A DNA stretch of 64,000 nt from Oxytricha trifallax (GCA_000711775.1 ARYC01018466.1:1-64000); one strand, 5' to 3'; shown: positions 11,824 through 24,110, counted from the first letter of the stretch. Translations and numbers: made by a program. Notes: a model not told the origin generated them from the letters alone.

Positions 11824-12544
11824 AATTTTAAATTAATAATTAATAGAGCACTAGATATATAATTCTTAATTTTTAAACAATAAAATAATATGGTAAACTT
11901 AATAATGAGTAAGTTAATCTATATTTATGGATTCTTTTAAATGACAAATTAACTATGGGGAAATTGGAGGAATAAGAGCTACTTATTAACATCAAATTTT
12001 TAATTTTAAAATTAAGAATCAGTCCAGAATATAAGCATGAGTCCTCAGTTTTCCTCAAAAGGTAACTAGAGATAGCCCATATCCTTACTCCAATTTTCCT
12101 CATTAAAAATATATCTCATTTTTTATTAATTTGAAATTTTATTCAGCAAAAAATATATTTTTAATTAAAAATAAAATGTTGAAATAATTTAAATTTAGGA
12201 AATGCAAGGCACATTTTATTAATTAATATAACTTCAATTTCTTTAAATAAATAATTAATTCTTCATATTTTACATATATTTTTAATTAAATTTATAATAA
12301 GAGAAATTTATTGAAATTGGAATCAAGAAGTGTGGAAGTAGAATATTACTGCGGAACTTCAATGGGGCTTTGATGATATATAAAAACCCCAGAAGTAAAA
12401 TTTAATTCATAATATGCTATTTAATATAGTTCGACTATTTAAAGAACAAATTTTGAATTAATTTCGACTGTTAGTAATAGTAATAAATAACTTGAGGTAA
12501 ATTAAAATAACGAATAATACACAGGTAATTACAGTCTGTGAGAT

Positions 12545-13890
12545 CTATACATTATCACTAGTAAAAACCTGTATTAGCGGTTCTCCGCTGATTTGTTCAA
12601 TGCTTATCTCCAAGTCCATCTTCCAACATTTGCTTCTGTGTCCCATCTTGCTTGATGGCCTTACCAGGCTTATTTTGAACAGTCTTTTTGTTGAGATCTG
12701 CTGTCCTCTCTGAATCTTCTGCTGCCATTTGTTATACATCTCTTTTCTGTTATATCTCCGATCCATCGCTGAACAGCACTCTAGCTCTGTTAAATGTCCA
12801 TCAAATTCCCTTTCCAGCTTTCTTTTGGCGTTCAAATTCTTGCTCTAGCTCTGTCTGCCAGTCATTCCTTTGAAATATTCCTTCCCAATTGTTTATTAAC
12901 TGGTTGTAACTCTCTTGATGTTCTCCACTTTCCCGCCTTGCTTGGCAACATATCATTTCGCTCCTCTTTTCTTAATTCTAATCTGGCTCTTCTTCTCTGA
13001 TCAAATATCCAGATTTACCTATTTCCATCTTAGTGAAGCCGACTTCCAAGCATACTCAACCAGTCTTTTGAGAACATTTAAAATATTGGCTCTCCCTCTA
13101 TCTCCAATGCTATATAGTTAGCAATTAAGATTGCCAACAATCCACAGTCTTCTGGGTTTTTCACTTGATTAGTCTTGATTTTGCTTACCACTTTTTCAAT
13201 TTCGTACTCTCCCCTTAATGTTTCTTTAGTGGCCTAATTTATACATTTGAGTTGCTTTTGTAGAATTGCCAAGCTCCCGATTTACCTTCTGGTATCATAA
13301 ACCTCCATTTGCTTAGATCCTTTCTCTATTTTGACCACTATCCAATTCTAACAGTTCTTCACACTGCTTTAGCAACATATCGGGATGATGATGATACTTG
13401 TGATATCATCCATAATTCTCCAATATCTGCTGTTGTCCAGTTTCCAGTTTGTTGACCCAATATTCTTTTCTAATTGGCGAATTCCTTTGTCATTCACGAT
13501 AATGGGTGGAAGAATCAATTGTTTATCTTTCTAAAATATGAACTAAACTTCTTCTATTTATCTCATAGCTATTTAAAGAATCTCTTCTTTTATGTTTCTT
13601 CCAGGAATCAGGTCAAAATGTTGCCAATCCTCGTTGATCTCCCTTGAGTGAATCTTTTGCTTCTCCGACCACAGGTCACTTTCTCTCACTCCTCTCCTTA
13701 ATGCGTCCTCCCTATCCTCGAATCTTATCACTAAGGCTTTCTCAACTCTGGTTCTAGTGCTGGGACAGCATACGATGGTGACCATTCTTGTAATTTGTGA
13801 TTACCATCCTTTCTTGGTGTAGATGATTTTGTCAAATCCTTAGCACGTTACTTCCGAAAAATCAATGAGGGTTTTTAATATCATTTAGAC
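12545..13890 (-). pseudogene. LINE-1 copy, post-RT C-terminal region
   Basis: Downstream of the RT the LINE continues into a charged, partly coiled-coil region. Conserved blocks shared with the 26.8 and 47.8 kb copies include IVCCPSTRTRVEKALVIRFE (near 13785), RRGVRESDLWSEKQ, and a Lys/Glu-rich stretch NAKRKLEREFDGHLTELECC (near 12830). In the 47.8 kb copy this region is in the same frame as the RT, so it is probably a C-terminal domain rather than a second ORF. Its role is unknown; nucleic-acid binding, as for ORF1-type proteins, is a guess. Frames are broken here. Confidence 0.6.
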
Positions 13891-14128
13891 TCAGTCATAA
13901 TACCATAAAAATCGTCATAAAGCATTAAAATCGTGAATAGGTAAATTCTTTAAATATAGAGAAATATAAATAAAAGTTGATGATAAATATTTTATAATTA
14001 TTTATTTAAAATTTGTTTGATTTATTAAATTTATTTATATACTCTGGGATCAAGTAGAAAAAGTTATTTATTTTTACTACTTGGTCCCAGTCTTTATATT
14101 AATATATTTAAATAAAATTAAAAATTAA

Positions 14129-14132
<4 letters not shown>

Positions 14133-14182
<50 letters not shown>

Positions 14183-14964
14183 TAACTCGCATCGAGGGGT
14201 CAAGCCCCCCTGAGCATAATCATTAAAAAAAAGGACAAGTCCTTTTGAAGGTGTGGCTGAGCCAACTTCTACCTGGTACAGCAATGTCCCTATCAGGGCG
14301 TAAGTGCTGATTAGTTTTCACTAAGGTTTCATCTTAACACGACAGTCGTAAGCTACAACTGAAGGATCGGGGTCCTCATGTGCTAAGTAGTCATCCATTA
14401 TGTCTATGTCAGCGTTAACTTAGTAGTAGTTGGGATGCTGATTCATGGTCAGATTCTGGTCAGATTTTAAAATGTACTGAGCTGGACCTTAATTTGACGT
14501 CATAACTTAAGCTAGGTCAAGATTAATGGGAACCTAGTTAATAGGAGAGTGGGGTCTGTAGTCCATGTTAACTCCGACTCCGGGTTTGGAACGGTAAGGA
14601 ATGTGAACCGTTTGGTGTCGACGGGGTTAAGTGTCGTTTTCTTCTTCTGGGTCCTCTTCTCCTAGGGTGACAGGGTCAGGCTTGTGTTTTTGTGGCTTCC
14701 ATCTTTTGACTTGGGATTAGTACTTAACCAAGTTTTTTCCAACTATGGGAAAGAAGAACTGGATGGAATCACGAAGGGCTTCCATTTGAGCGTTCAGGTA
14801 TTATTGAACTAGCAGGCCAGCGAGACCACTAGTGGGTTGCCTCTTGAAACGGAGCTTGTTTGCAAGTAAGGTGATCCACTACCACGCAACCCTACGGACA
14901 GACTTTGGTTGAGTGTTAAAGTTCGTCATCTCGTATATTAAGTTGGATTCTAATTTAATAATAT
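14133..14964 (-). mobile_element. 832-bp SINE-like retroposon with (ATT)n tail
   Basis: GC-rich island within an AT-rich fold-back arm. Flanked by a perfect 12-bp duplication AAAATTAAATTA (14121-14132 and 14965-14976), visible because the opposite arm preserves the uninterrupted sequence. The 3' end on the minus strand is a G/C hairpin plus (ATT)n (14133-14183). Near its 5' end is a tRNA-like fold (14834-14892). No long ORF. The length exceeds a typical SINE, so it may be a composite or a non-autonomous LINE derivative. A second, truncated copy lies at 7484-7556. Confidence 0.75.
14834..14892 (-). ncRNA. tRNA-like head of the SINE-like retroposon
   Basis: Minus strand: a perfect 7-bp acceptor-like stem GGGTTGC/GCAACCC encloses 45 nt with a 3-bp D-like arm (GGT/ACC) whose loop contains GTGG, the 7-mer TTGCAAA (a Cys-type anticodon loop, GCA), and GTTTCAAG resembling a T-loop/B-box. 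At 59 nt it is too short and the anticodon stem does not pair, so it is a decayed tRNA-derived promoter and not a functional tRNA. Confidence 0.45.
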
Positions 14965-15434
14965 AAAATTAAATTAATTCAAAATGTATGATATAAATGT
15001 AATTTGTTTTCTACAATTATTAAATGTGATTTATGCAAGTTAAATAAAATGAGTAATTTATCACTAAAATTCTATTAAAAGTAACAATATTTTAAAGTTA
15101 GTAAAATTTTATCTCTAAAATTATGATTTATAAAACATATTAAAATAATGAATAAATCACATTTAATAATTGTAGAAAACAAATTACATTTATATCATAC
15201 ATTTTGAATTAATTTAATTTTTAATTTTATTTAAATATATTAATATAAAGACTGGGACCAAGTAGTAAAAATAAATAACTTTTTCTACTTGGTCCCATAG
15301 TATATAAATCAATATAATAAATCAAACAAATTTAAAATAAATAATTATAAAATATTTATCATCAACTTTTATTTATATTTCTCTATATTTAAAGAATTTA
15401 CCTATTCACGATTTTTATGCTATTATGACTGACT

Positions 15435-18055
15435 GCTTGAATGCAGTTCGAACCATTCTCAAGTTTGTCGAACTGAGTCTGCTGTCTTTTAGCTTGTTCT
15501 TGCTAGGATTAGAGCTTCCAATCTTGAGTTTACTCTTGAACCCCATCTGTTTGTTTAAGGGAACCGATAATGTGTTCTCTTCTCTAATACCCATTGCTTC
15601 TTGGTCTCCCGCTCCCAGAATCGTCTCTTCTCATTCATTTTGCCCTTCTTGTTATTATCTCTCCCATACTCTGAACTTCTGTTCCACTATCCATAGTTTT
15701 GTTTGGTGAATTTTTACTCCTCCATCTAGTTCAAAGTCTAATTTCTATTAATTTTATTATTAATCTTTCTCATTTCTTAATTTTTAATTTTTATGTTATA
15801 ATTCTCAGATCTCACAATTTATTCTTCCTATTTTAGTATTTCGTTTGAATATTCACTTTGTTTAATTGTTTATTAATTTCTCCTCATCATATTCCTTCAC
15901 TGCTTTTTTGACATACACTGTCTTAAACATCCTCTTTAATGGTTGATAATATTCATGCCCATCTTTTTGTTTAATTCTTTGGTCTAGTCAAACCATATTT
16001 GAAATAATTTCAATTTGTAGTTTGCTTTTCATGTCAATTAGTCTGTTCTCCCTTATTTATTTCGAAAACCTTGTGAGATATCCAGCAACATTTATTAAAT
16101 TACAGCTCTTGAGATGGGTTGCTGTCAACAAATACTATATGAACGTTGCAATAGTTGCTCATGCCATAATTCCCTATTGTCCTTCAATAACTCAGGACCA
16201 TCATTGTATCAATCACATTTTTAGTCAAAAATAGTTTCTTTCTTTTTTAGAGTACCTCCCCTTGCTGTTTTATTATTTCTGGGGCTTTCTTTCTCACAAA
16301 ACTGTCTAAATCATTTTTAAACAACTTCTTGTTCTTCTGAACCAACTATTAAATGATATCGCTGGTGTTGGTCTCCTTTAGCTGGGTTACATTTCATAAT
16401 GGTTTGTTTGAAATGTCCCTTGATGTCCCAAAAGCAAATCGCTTGAGTTGAATTTCCATTCTTTCTATCTCTTGTATTTTTACAAATTGAGCTGCTACTA
16501 ATGGAGTATACTTGTAGATAATTAATGATCTTATTTATGCCATCATTATCGTGTCACAAATCGTTTGGTTGTTTGACTTCGTTAGCCTTTGGTAAAACTC
16601 TGTTTTTTGCCTAATTTTTTTCCAAGTGTTTTTTAGGAATTGCTATGTATTTAGACATATACTGAGTCTTAAGTATTTTGCCTCGTCCACCTTCTATATA
16701 CCATCAATTTGACTTATCCTCTGGAACTTCTTAGCATCCCTTAGAAATACTGTCTTCTTCTCATAAGGTTCCAAGTTGTGGGTCTACTCAATATTTTTCA
16801 AGCTTTTGATCACTCTCTAGAATTGTTCGACGTCCCTAATATTTATTAATATGTCATCCACAAATGCTATTAACTTTCCTTGTTTTATTAATTAAAATAG
16901 TTCTGGTTGTGAATAGATAGCGTCTTGTAAGTATATGTTAAATAACATTGGTGATAATCTACTTCCCTACGCTACTCCTTGTTCAGTTTTTATTTCCTAT
17001 CCTTCAAATCTAATCTTGTTTCTTTTTTATAAATCCTTAGCTTGACTATCTTGGTGTCCTTCTCCAATTTAATTATCCTTCTTAGAATATCGATCATTTA
17101 TTCTTTCCAGACAGAATCATAAGCTTTCTCGAGAACTACCAACAGGGACTTTCCCCTCTTGTTTCTATTTCTCCTTGACGATTTGATGTGCTCCAACATT
17201 CTAATTAGGTTAATATGCGTACTTATACTTTCATTGAACCCATTCTAATAATTAACTGTTTGTAAAATATCACTTTTACTTTATTAAATCTTATTGATGA
17301 TTACTTTCTCTATTATTTTACTTAAATGCGAATTCACCACTATCGGCCTAGTGTTCTCTATTTCTGGGTACAGGTCACTATCCTTTACTCAAAAGGGCTA
17401 GTATTCCTTCTTTAATGTATTCCAGCACCGAGGCAGAGTTCAACTATTATGTAATTTTCGTACTACAGTCTCTAGAATTCTCTCTGATTTTAGTAATATT
17501 TTCCCATCAAATCCATCTGGTCCAATTGCTTTGTTAAAGCTACATTATTTGATGCTTTTGGCTTAGTCTTCGACAACTCAAAACTCCCCACTTTCTTGTT
17601 CATCTACCATTACTGTGTCCTGTCTTTTCTCTACTCTCTCTTTCCTGGTTATGCTTTCTTTGAATAATTGATTGGAAAATTCCAAGACTTTTCTCTTGGA
17701 TTATTCTCCCAATTCCACTCTCTCCTCATTAATTGTTAGTCCTTTGATTGGTTGGGATTGTTTTACTAGATAAAAAAACCCTTTCAAGTCATTTCTATCA
17801 AGGCAGTGTTCCATGTCTCTGTTTGCTTCCTTCCACTGTACTTTCGCATCTTAGAATGCGCTGCTGAGGCTTCATACTTTGTTTTTGATCGCCCACTCTG
17901 GAGGTTTCTAATACCAATTCTTTACTTTAAATTGTTTTTCTAATTTCTCTACAAAACATTTCTGAATTGGTTGGTCCAGGTCTCCTAGTGTTAATTCTCT
18001 TTTTTCGTTCATGAATTTTTGCCAACAATATTTCCTGATGTCAGATATTTATCTA
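15435..18055 (-). pseudogene. LINE-1 copy, reverse transcriptase domain
   Basis: Reading leftward from 18055: RT motif A as EKAYDSVWKE near 17110, motif B as GVAQGSRLSPMLFNIYL near 16930-16985, and motif C as FVDD near 16860 (usual F/YADD; Ala is Val here). Thumb/connection residues follow to about 15800 and a short AT-rich linker, then the post-RT region starts near 15710 (KRRFWERETKKQWVLEKR). Family: APE-type LINE. Multiple frame breaks, so a dead copy. Two acidic residues of the catalytic box are retained. Confidence 0.75.
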
Positions 18056-18596
18056 AAATATAAGTTTTTTGGTGAAATAATTGATTAATCAACTTTACAC
18101 ATGTTTTATTGTAAATATTAAAATAAATATATAAATCTAGGTACTCTACCGCAGATTTTATAGTATAAACCTGTTTTGTGGTAGAGTACCTTAATCATAT
18201 TAATTAAATTAAATAAATTAAAATAAATATTGCATTACTTTTTCTAGAAAATGCATGCAAAAATTAAATTATTTAATTTAAAATTAAAATTGCTATATTG
18301 TTACTTTCTTGGGCAACATGATTTTAAGATTTCAAACATTCTTATTTTAAATAATTAATTTACTAATTTTATTACATATTGCAGATTAATAAAATGCATT
18401 TTCTAGAAAAAGTAATGCAATATTTATTTTAATTTATTTAATTTAATTAATATGATTAAGGTACTCTACCACAAAACAGGTTTATACTATAAAATCTGCG
18501 GTAGAGCTACCTAGATTTATATATTTATTTTAATATTTATAATAAAACATGTGTAAAGTTGATTAATCAATTATTTCACCAAAAAACTTATATTTT
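18056..18596. mobile_element. fold-back (MITE-like) element 2 inside LINE-1 copy
   Basis: Arms of about 200 bp (18056-18255 and 18397-18596) are near-perfect inverted repeats starting AAATATAAGTTTTTTGGTG; the loop is about 140 bp. Each arm holds an 11-bp hairpin, GGTACTCTACC...GGTAGAGTACC. Flanks are consistent with a TA duplication, though overlap with TIR bases leaves this uncertain. LINE coding sequence is interrupted exactly here. No coding capacity. Unrelated in sequence to the other fold-backs. Confidence 0.85.
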
Positions 18597-18599
18597 AGC

Positions 18600-19603
18600 T
18601 AATTCTTATCTATTATTTTCTATCTGATAGTTTAAAATCACTTACGTGGAGCTTAATTTTCAATTTCACTTGAACCAACTTATGGTCCGTTTATTTTAAT
18701 TAACACATTTCCCAGCTGGCTGTTTCTCCGTTTGAGAAAATTTGATCAAGTTAATTCCACTTCGTATGAGTTTCCACTCCTTCTGGGATGGATTCTCTCA
18801 AGCCTTCTTTATTTAATCTTTTGCCAAACTCTTTAATATGGAAATTGAAGTTGCCCATAACTATGATTCTTTGTTTTTAACACTTTTACTTTAGAGATCT
18901 TATCATATATATATTAAGCTGTTCTAAAGTTCTTTAACTTCGTCATTACAATCTGGGGAATGTAGACTGTAATAATATGTAGTGGGAATCCTCCCACGTT
19001 TAATATAGTCCAAGCGATATACTAATTTAATGTCTTTATTGTATTCATAGGGAATTTCCCATTATTTAGCACAAGAACTCCTCCATTCCTGGTTAGCTAA
19101 GGTGCTCTATGTTTTCATTGTTAACCCCTATCATCCTTGTAAGCCTAGTTTCTACGATACCTATAAAATCTGGTTATTTGTACTCGATTTCCCTAAAAAA
19201 CTGGTCTTGTTTGAGTTTTGAGTTAATTCCTCTCACATTCTGTGGGCATATCTTTAGCTCGATAGACTGCATAGTTATCTATCTTTTATTGTTGATAATT
19301 TGTTCCCTCCTTCTTCAGCGTTAGTTTTCTGCAAATCTCTCGATTCTTCTAACGCATTCTTCAACTTCTCTCTGAGGCTTTTATACATGAAGTTGACAGC
19401 CATTATTCAGCTTTATGCTAAAATTGTCTAAATCTTTGTAGCTCTTTTTTTATTATTCGATTTGGAAATTTTTGTTTTAAATCTTCTAAATATTTGAGTT
19501 CACATTTGAACTTTCAAAATAGTCCTTGAGTGATTTCTAGTTGATCGGTTTGCTGGAGTTTTCTTTTTCCATGTAAACTGGTAGTATTCTTTGCCCGTTC
19601 CAT
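18600..19603 (-). pseudogene. LINE-1 copy, N-terminus and APE-type endonuclease
   Basis: N-terminal Gln/Lys/Asn-rich extension from the ATG near 19603, then endonuclease motifs in order: QNVRGINSKLKQDQ (near 19240), GIVETRLTRMIGVNN (near 19140), and the catalytic loop near 18850 reading MGNFNFHI. The 47.8 kb copy has MGDFNFHI at this place, the family consensus; the Asp-to-Asn change would inactivate the nuclease. C-terminal THTK...LDQIF follows. The frame is broken at several points. Confidence 0.75.
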
Positions 19604-19904
19604 TGTTGTTATCCTGCCTCCATCTAGTCCCCACCTTTTTAATTTCTTACTTTTTAATCCCAAAATCAATATAATCTAATTTGGACTATTATTAAATTAA
19701 ATTAATAAATTAGGGCAATATTTTACTGTAAATTTAAAACTATTATTTTTAAAAATTTACAAATTAAGTTTTGCTTATGTTTAACTTATTTATACTATTC
19801 TCATACAATTTTAAGTATAATCAATATTTTATTTACTGAATAATGCTTTAAACTCTATGATTTGTTAATTTTATTAATTAATATATTAGTTTAAAATAAA
19901 TAAA

Positions 19905-20270
19905 TATACTTTGGAGCACTTTATGCGATAAAGAACCTGATCTAGCTGAGCCGGTAGATGTCATTTAGCTTCATAAACCAAAAGGAGTTTAAAGAGTCTA
20001 GTATTCAAAGAGTGGTTATGTTACTACTAAGTAGTCCTATATATAAGGATGACAATCTTAAAATCTGTAAGCATTAGCAATCTGCAGACTGGATCTTCAT
20101 TTTATCACTTAGAATTTTTATGATTGTTTATAGAAATGACAGAATAAACTAATCAACATGCCGGCAAAGAGTACTTTAAAGATTTAGATAAAGGTAAGAT
20201 ATCAAGTAGATATAAAATATAGAGAAAAAAACCATTCTAATTTAGTAATGCTTTTTAAATTAGTTAACTT
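19905..20270 (+). CDS. hypothetical protein fragment
   Basis: A plus-strand stretch ending at TGA 20050-20052 has strong coding character: DKEPDLAEPVDVIQLHKPKG, SKSGYVTTKQSYI, with first-position G+C about 57% in 35 codons. No start codon in frame is evident, so the 5' end lies in another exon or segment. Beyond 20050 another open frame (SADWIFILSLRIFMIVYRN) continues to about 20270 and may be the next exon. Product unrecognised. Confidence 0.5.
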
Positions 20271-21114
20271 GAATTCATAATAAAAGATGTATAAATATAA
20301 ATATCATATAATTTTCAAATATATAATTTGATGATTATATGATATATATTATCTCGAGTCTTAAATGTAAATTATTATTGAAATCATATATCCCAAAAAG
20401 TCATTTATTTTTTAAGGTCGTATATTCAAATATCTTTATGCAAGAAATTAGGAATTGCAAACAGACTGCTCATTACTTCAATCAATACTATACTGTTTCA
20501 ATTGAGGAATGAATAATAAAACCTTCTTTTAGAGGCTATAATTTACTGAATTTATAAATATAGTAATCTAATTTATATAAAATTCCAATTATTACAATAT
20601 TCAGTTCATTATATCTTTATTTTAACGGCTATTAATTCTCTTTTAATCATAATCTTTTTTTCCAAAATTGTGAGTAATACATCTTTTAATAGCTGTCTAT
20701 ATTATTCTATCGAGGATACTTAATTGAGTATATTTATTAGTTATTATTTATCATATAGAGATATTTCAATTATGGTTTTGCTTTGTCCTTTGAATTTTTT
20801 AGTGTATTAAAAAACCTTATTTATTCTAATTCATAATCCATTATAATTAATTTTTTGGGGTTATAGCATTTGTATTATCTTATTTGCCTCTTTTTGGCAT
20901 ATACTAAATCTTTAAGTTACATTTAATGTGATTGTTTTCTGATCATCTTCCTAATCTAATTGAAGCTCAATTAAAAATTCAATATTTTATATTATTAAAT
21001 AATGTTGTTTCATGTTTTCATCAAATTATGTGTTTTCAATCATAAAAAAGATAATCTTAAAGTCGTTAGCGACATTTTTTGACAACATATATATAAATGA
21101 TATAATCAAATATA
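20271..21114. other. AT-rich interval, nothing recognised
   Basis: Low-complexity AT-rich sequence with no coding frame of convincing length or composition and no repeat or hairpin noticed. Confidence 0.5.
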
Positions 21115-21402
21115 ATTAGTTGCTAAGAAGTTGATAAATATATCTAAATTTTACTATAAAATTGTGATAGTTTTTGAGTACTATCAAAGCTTGAATAATT
21201 GAATGTAATTAATTAATAAAATCTTCCTTTAAAATTAATATTTATTTATCTGAATTCATTTTCTTCAGTTTAAAGATTGAATCAGAGTAACTCTTCTCTA
21301 CGTAGTCTGTAGTTACTATTAAAGAGATACCTAGCTCTTTCAGAATAGTTATAGCCAATATGTTGGAGTGTTTGTGACAGTTATGGTAATCTAAACTCTC
21401 AC
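21115..21402 (-). CDS. hypothetical protein fragment
   Basis: Minus-strand frame opening after a TGA near 21403. It has a His/Cys-rich start (DYHNCHKHSN) and a hydrophobic/alternating stretch (ILAITILKELGISLIVTTDY, VEKSYSDSIFKLKKMNSDK). Codons follow a purine-first pattern. Further downstream the frame becomes AT-rich and probably leaves the exon near 21240. No ATG in frame, so an internal exon or MDS. Function unknown. Confidence 0.45.
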
Positions 21403-22470
21403 CTCACTTTCTTTCATTATTTATCCTTCACTTCATAAGTGATGAGTCATAGATTGTCTGCTTACAGGTGAGAATTCAATAAATAATTAAAAATAAAAAT
21501 CTTAATTAATATTTAGTTGATTGATTTTGCTTTAATATTCTTTTCTTCGTAATAATTTTTACTTTTTGACCAACTTAAATTTAACAGAATTTACTTCCTA
21601 TTAAAAATTAACTACATTTTATATTGAACTTTGACTTTATTCCAATATTAAGTGGGTAATATTCACATACCTAATACTTGCATTGATTTGCTGGAGGAGT
21701 TTAAGTGATCATTAAGAGTATATTAGGACAATTATGTAGCAATGGGTGAATAACACCCTACATTTGATGAAGTACATATAAGTAATTTAGCCAGCGCAAT
21801 TTAATTTAAATATATACATTAAATGAAATCTAAAACTTATTAAAACAAGATAGGTAGATTAAAATATATATCTAAATATTTATATATTAAAAACTTAGAA
21901 TTTCAACAAAGACCTCATTTTATTCAGAAAATTCATCATATATGCTATTTAATTGAGTAATCTTGAAATAAAAACCTATCCATCAATCAAATATATCTTT
22001 TATGTTTTTGTTTCATACCTATTGATTACAGTGCAAGCACAATAGAAATAATACATACCACATATTTGAATATATTAAATATTAAAATTGTAATATAAAT
22101 TACTCTAAAAATATATCGTTTTAGTTGGGTATTGTCCACAAAACTTTTCTTAATTATCACGGTATGCTGGTATTCCAGTGGACTATAATCTTAATATTTA
22201 AATATTCACCTTACTTCACAAGTTTAATAATTCTTATAAATCAATTAATTTAGAGTATTATCACTGCCTGTTTATTAATATCGCAAAAAAAAATTCGACT
22301 CTATTTAATTATATTTTTTATTGGTCTATACCTATATTTGGGGATAAAATCTATTAATTCATTAAATTTGTAGCTCATTAGAATCTATTTATTTAATGAA
22401 TAATTAGTCATATAAATTTATTAGTAAATTAACTTAAAATAAATCATATTTGATTCAAAATTCAATACAA
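21403..22470. other. AT-rich interval, nothing recognised
   Basis: No convincing coding frame and no repeats seen. A moderately mixed patch at 22130-22190 is too short to interpret. Confidence 0.5.
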
Positions 22471-22479
22471 TAAAAGATT

Positions 22480-23840
22480 TAGAGTATTTGCCAATAAGTA
22501 TAGAAGAATATTTATTCTTAGATTAACAAAAAACCTACGACTCAGTCTGGAAAGAAAAATTAATGCAAATTCTGTGGCAAATGATAAAATCAGAGAACGA
22601 CTACTAAGAGGTTTGTTTAATTGAAGAACTCTACAAAAACAAAAAATAATATATGAAGGAGAAGATATCAACGCCAAAAAAGGAGTTGCTCAAGGAAGTA
22701 GACTCTCCTCAATACTATTCAATATCTATCTACAAGAAGCAATCTATAAGTAGCCGGAGCAAATATAGTTAAAAACAAGGAAAGTTGCTTGCTTTCGCTG
22801 ACCACATAATGATCAACGTGAAAAATAAACAACAACAACTAGGCAGAGTACTCAAATGATTTAATGAGATTGAAAAATCACATAATCTGAAACTCAATAC
22901 AAAAAAACTTAATTTTCCTGAGTGACGCACAAGAATTTAAAGGAGTTAATGAAGTAGAAGGAACAAAGAAAGTTTAGAGATCAAGTACATAGGCGTGAGA
23001 ATATGCTTAGACACGAAGACTTTCCTAAAAAACACATATGATGAAATAAAAAACAAACATCTTTCTGCTAAAATCTAACAAGGTAGAACAACCCAACAAT
23101 CTGTGATACAAGAATGGTAGCATAGATAAGATCATTAGTTATCTATAATTACACCCCCTTTGTGGCCACTAGGTATTTTAAGTTAGAGGAAATCGACAAG
23201 ATTGAGAAACAACTAAAAAGACTAGCATTCAGGACCTTAGAGACATAAATAATAAGATTCTGAGAAATGTCATTCAACTCAAAGAAGTGGGTGGGACAAG
23301 GGATATTATTGAATAATTAGTTTTGAAACATGAGAAAAGTAAAACTTAAATTTAGATAAGTTTATAGCAACAAAGAAAGCCAAGGACCAAATGAAATGAA
23401 GTAAGCTTACTATTGTCCTTCCTTGACTGATGGCCATAATCGTGTCATTACATTCTTGGTTATAAAAAGTTTCTAATTTTTCTACAATTATTGTAATTTA
23501 CAAAAATCATTCGTTATTTCCTTGCTCATGAAAAATTGCAATATCATTAACAGAGCAGGAGACCCTACAAGATTTTCATAGACAGTGAGGGACCACATAC
23601 TAATCGACTTGGACAATAAAACACAGGTCGAGGTAATTTCAAACATAATCTGGCTAGATGATAGAATGTGAAAACTAGAGGAATATGGATATTAGTAGAA
23701 CGTCAGAAAGCTATTTAAGGTCACATACGTTAAGAGACAAAAAATAAAAACGGAGGAAGAGTTAGCGTAGATGAAGTGATCCAGTGATTCAAACATCCAA
23801 AAAAAGATAATAATCCCCCAGAGGTATAAATTGCAAGTAA
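22480..23840 (+). mobile_element. LINE fragment, reverse transcriptase region, plus strand
   Basis: Only LINE copy on the plus strand. RT motif A appears as TYDSVWKEKLMQILWQM near 22530, motif B as GVAQGSRLSSILFNIYL at about 22681-22731, motif C as LLAFADHIMINV near 22785-22820 (FADH; the second catalytic Asp is His). Further homology continues to about 23840. Both ends are truncated: no endonuclease, no post-RT domain. Frame breaks are frequent, so this is an old dead copy. Confidence 0.8.
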
Positions 23841-24110
23841 TTCAGAAATTGTAATGAATTACTTGCAGTTTATATAATACGAAGGATTATTATGCATTTT
23901 AATTTACCTTTTAGTAATTATCTATCTCTATCTATTTGACAATAAGTCAGTCAATTGTAATATATGATTTTATTATAAAAATAACATTTTCTCAACTATT
24001 GGTAAGCTATAAAGAATTGAGTAATAATTTTGAATGTTGATTGAAGTTTATATAATTTGCCATATCAGGAGAAAAGGTTGAGTAATCTAGACAATAGTTA
24101 ATTTATTAGA

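Larger units (their letters stand above)
13892..15431. mobile_element. fold-back (MITE-like) element 1 inside LINE-1 copy
   Basis: Long terminal inverted repeats of about 240 bp (13892-14132 and about 15192-15431), outermost bases CAGTCATAATA, flanked by ACT on both sides (13889-13891 and 15432-15434), a 3-bp duplication of ANT type like those of TBEs. LINE sequence resumes cleanly on each side. Each arm contains its own hairpin (TGGGATCAAGTAG...CTACTTGGTCCCA). No transposase is present, so it is non-autonomous. The left arm is interrupted by the retroposon at 14133-14964; the uninterrupted element would be about 0.7 kb. Confidence 0.85.
12500..19650 (-). mobile_element. LINE-1 copy: APE-type non-LTR retrotransposon with nested insertions
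   Basis: Full-length-looking LINE reading right to left. The ORF begins near 19603 (MERAKNTTS), endonuclease spans about 19270-18640, reverse transcriptase about 17800-15800, and a post-RT charged region runs to about 12545. It is interrupted by fold-back elements at 18056-18596 and 13892-15431. Several frame breaks show that it is inactive. Gln is coded by TAA/TAG throughout, so the element evolved in this code. Without insertions it is about 5.0 kb. The 3' limit near 12500 is approximate; no poly(A) was seen. Confidence 0.85.

Noticed and set aside
14110-14183. CRISPR-like or functional tandem array at the (AAT)n run
   Set aside because: Plain trinucleotide microsatellite that forms the 3' tail of a retroposon; no spacers.
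14185-14935. Host gene or MDS in the GC-rich island
   Set aside because: No frame longer than about 60 codons, and the island is bounded by a 12-bp target duplication and a simple-repeat tail, so it is a retroposon.
22462-22677. Minus-strand ORF of 71 codons at the start of the plus-strand LINE fragment
   Set aside because: Antisense to RT motif A (YDSVWKEK) on the plus strand.
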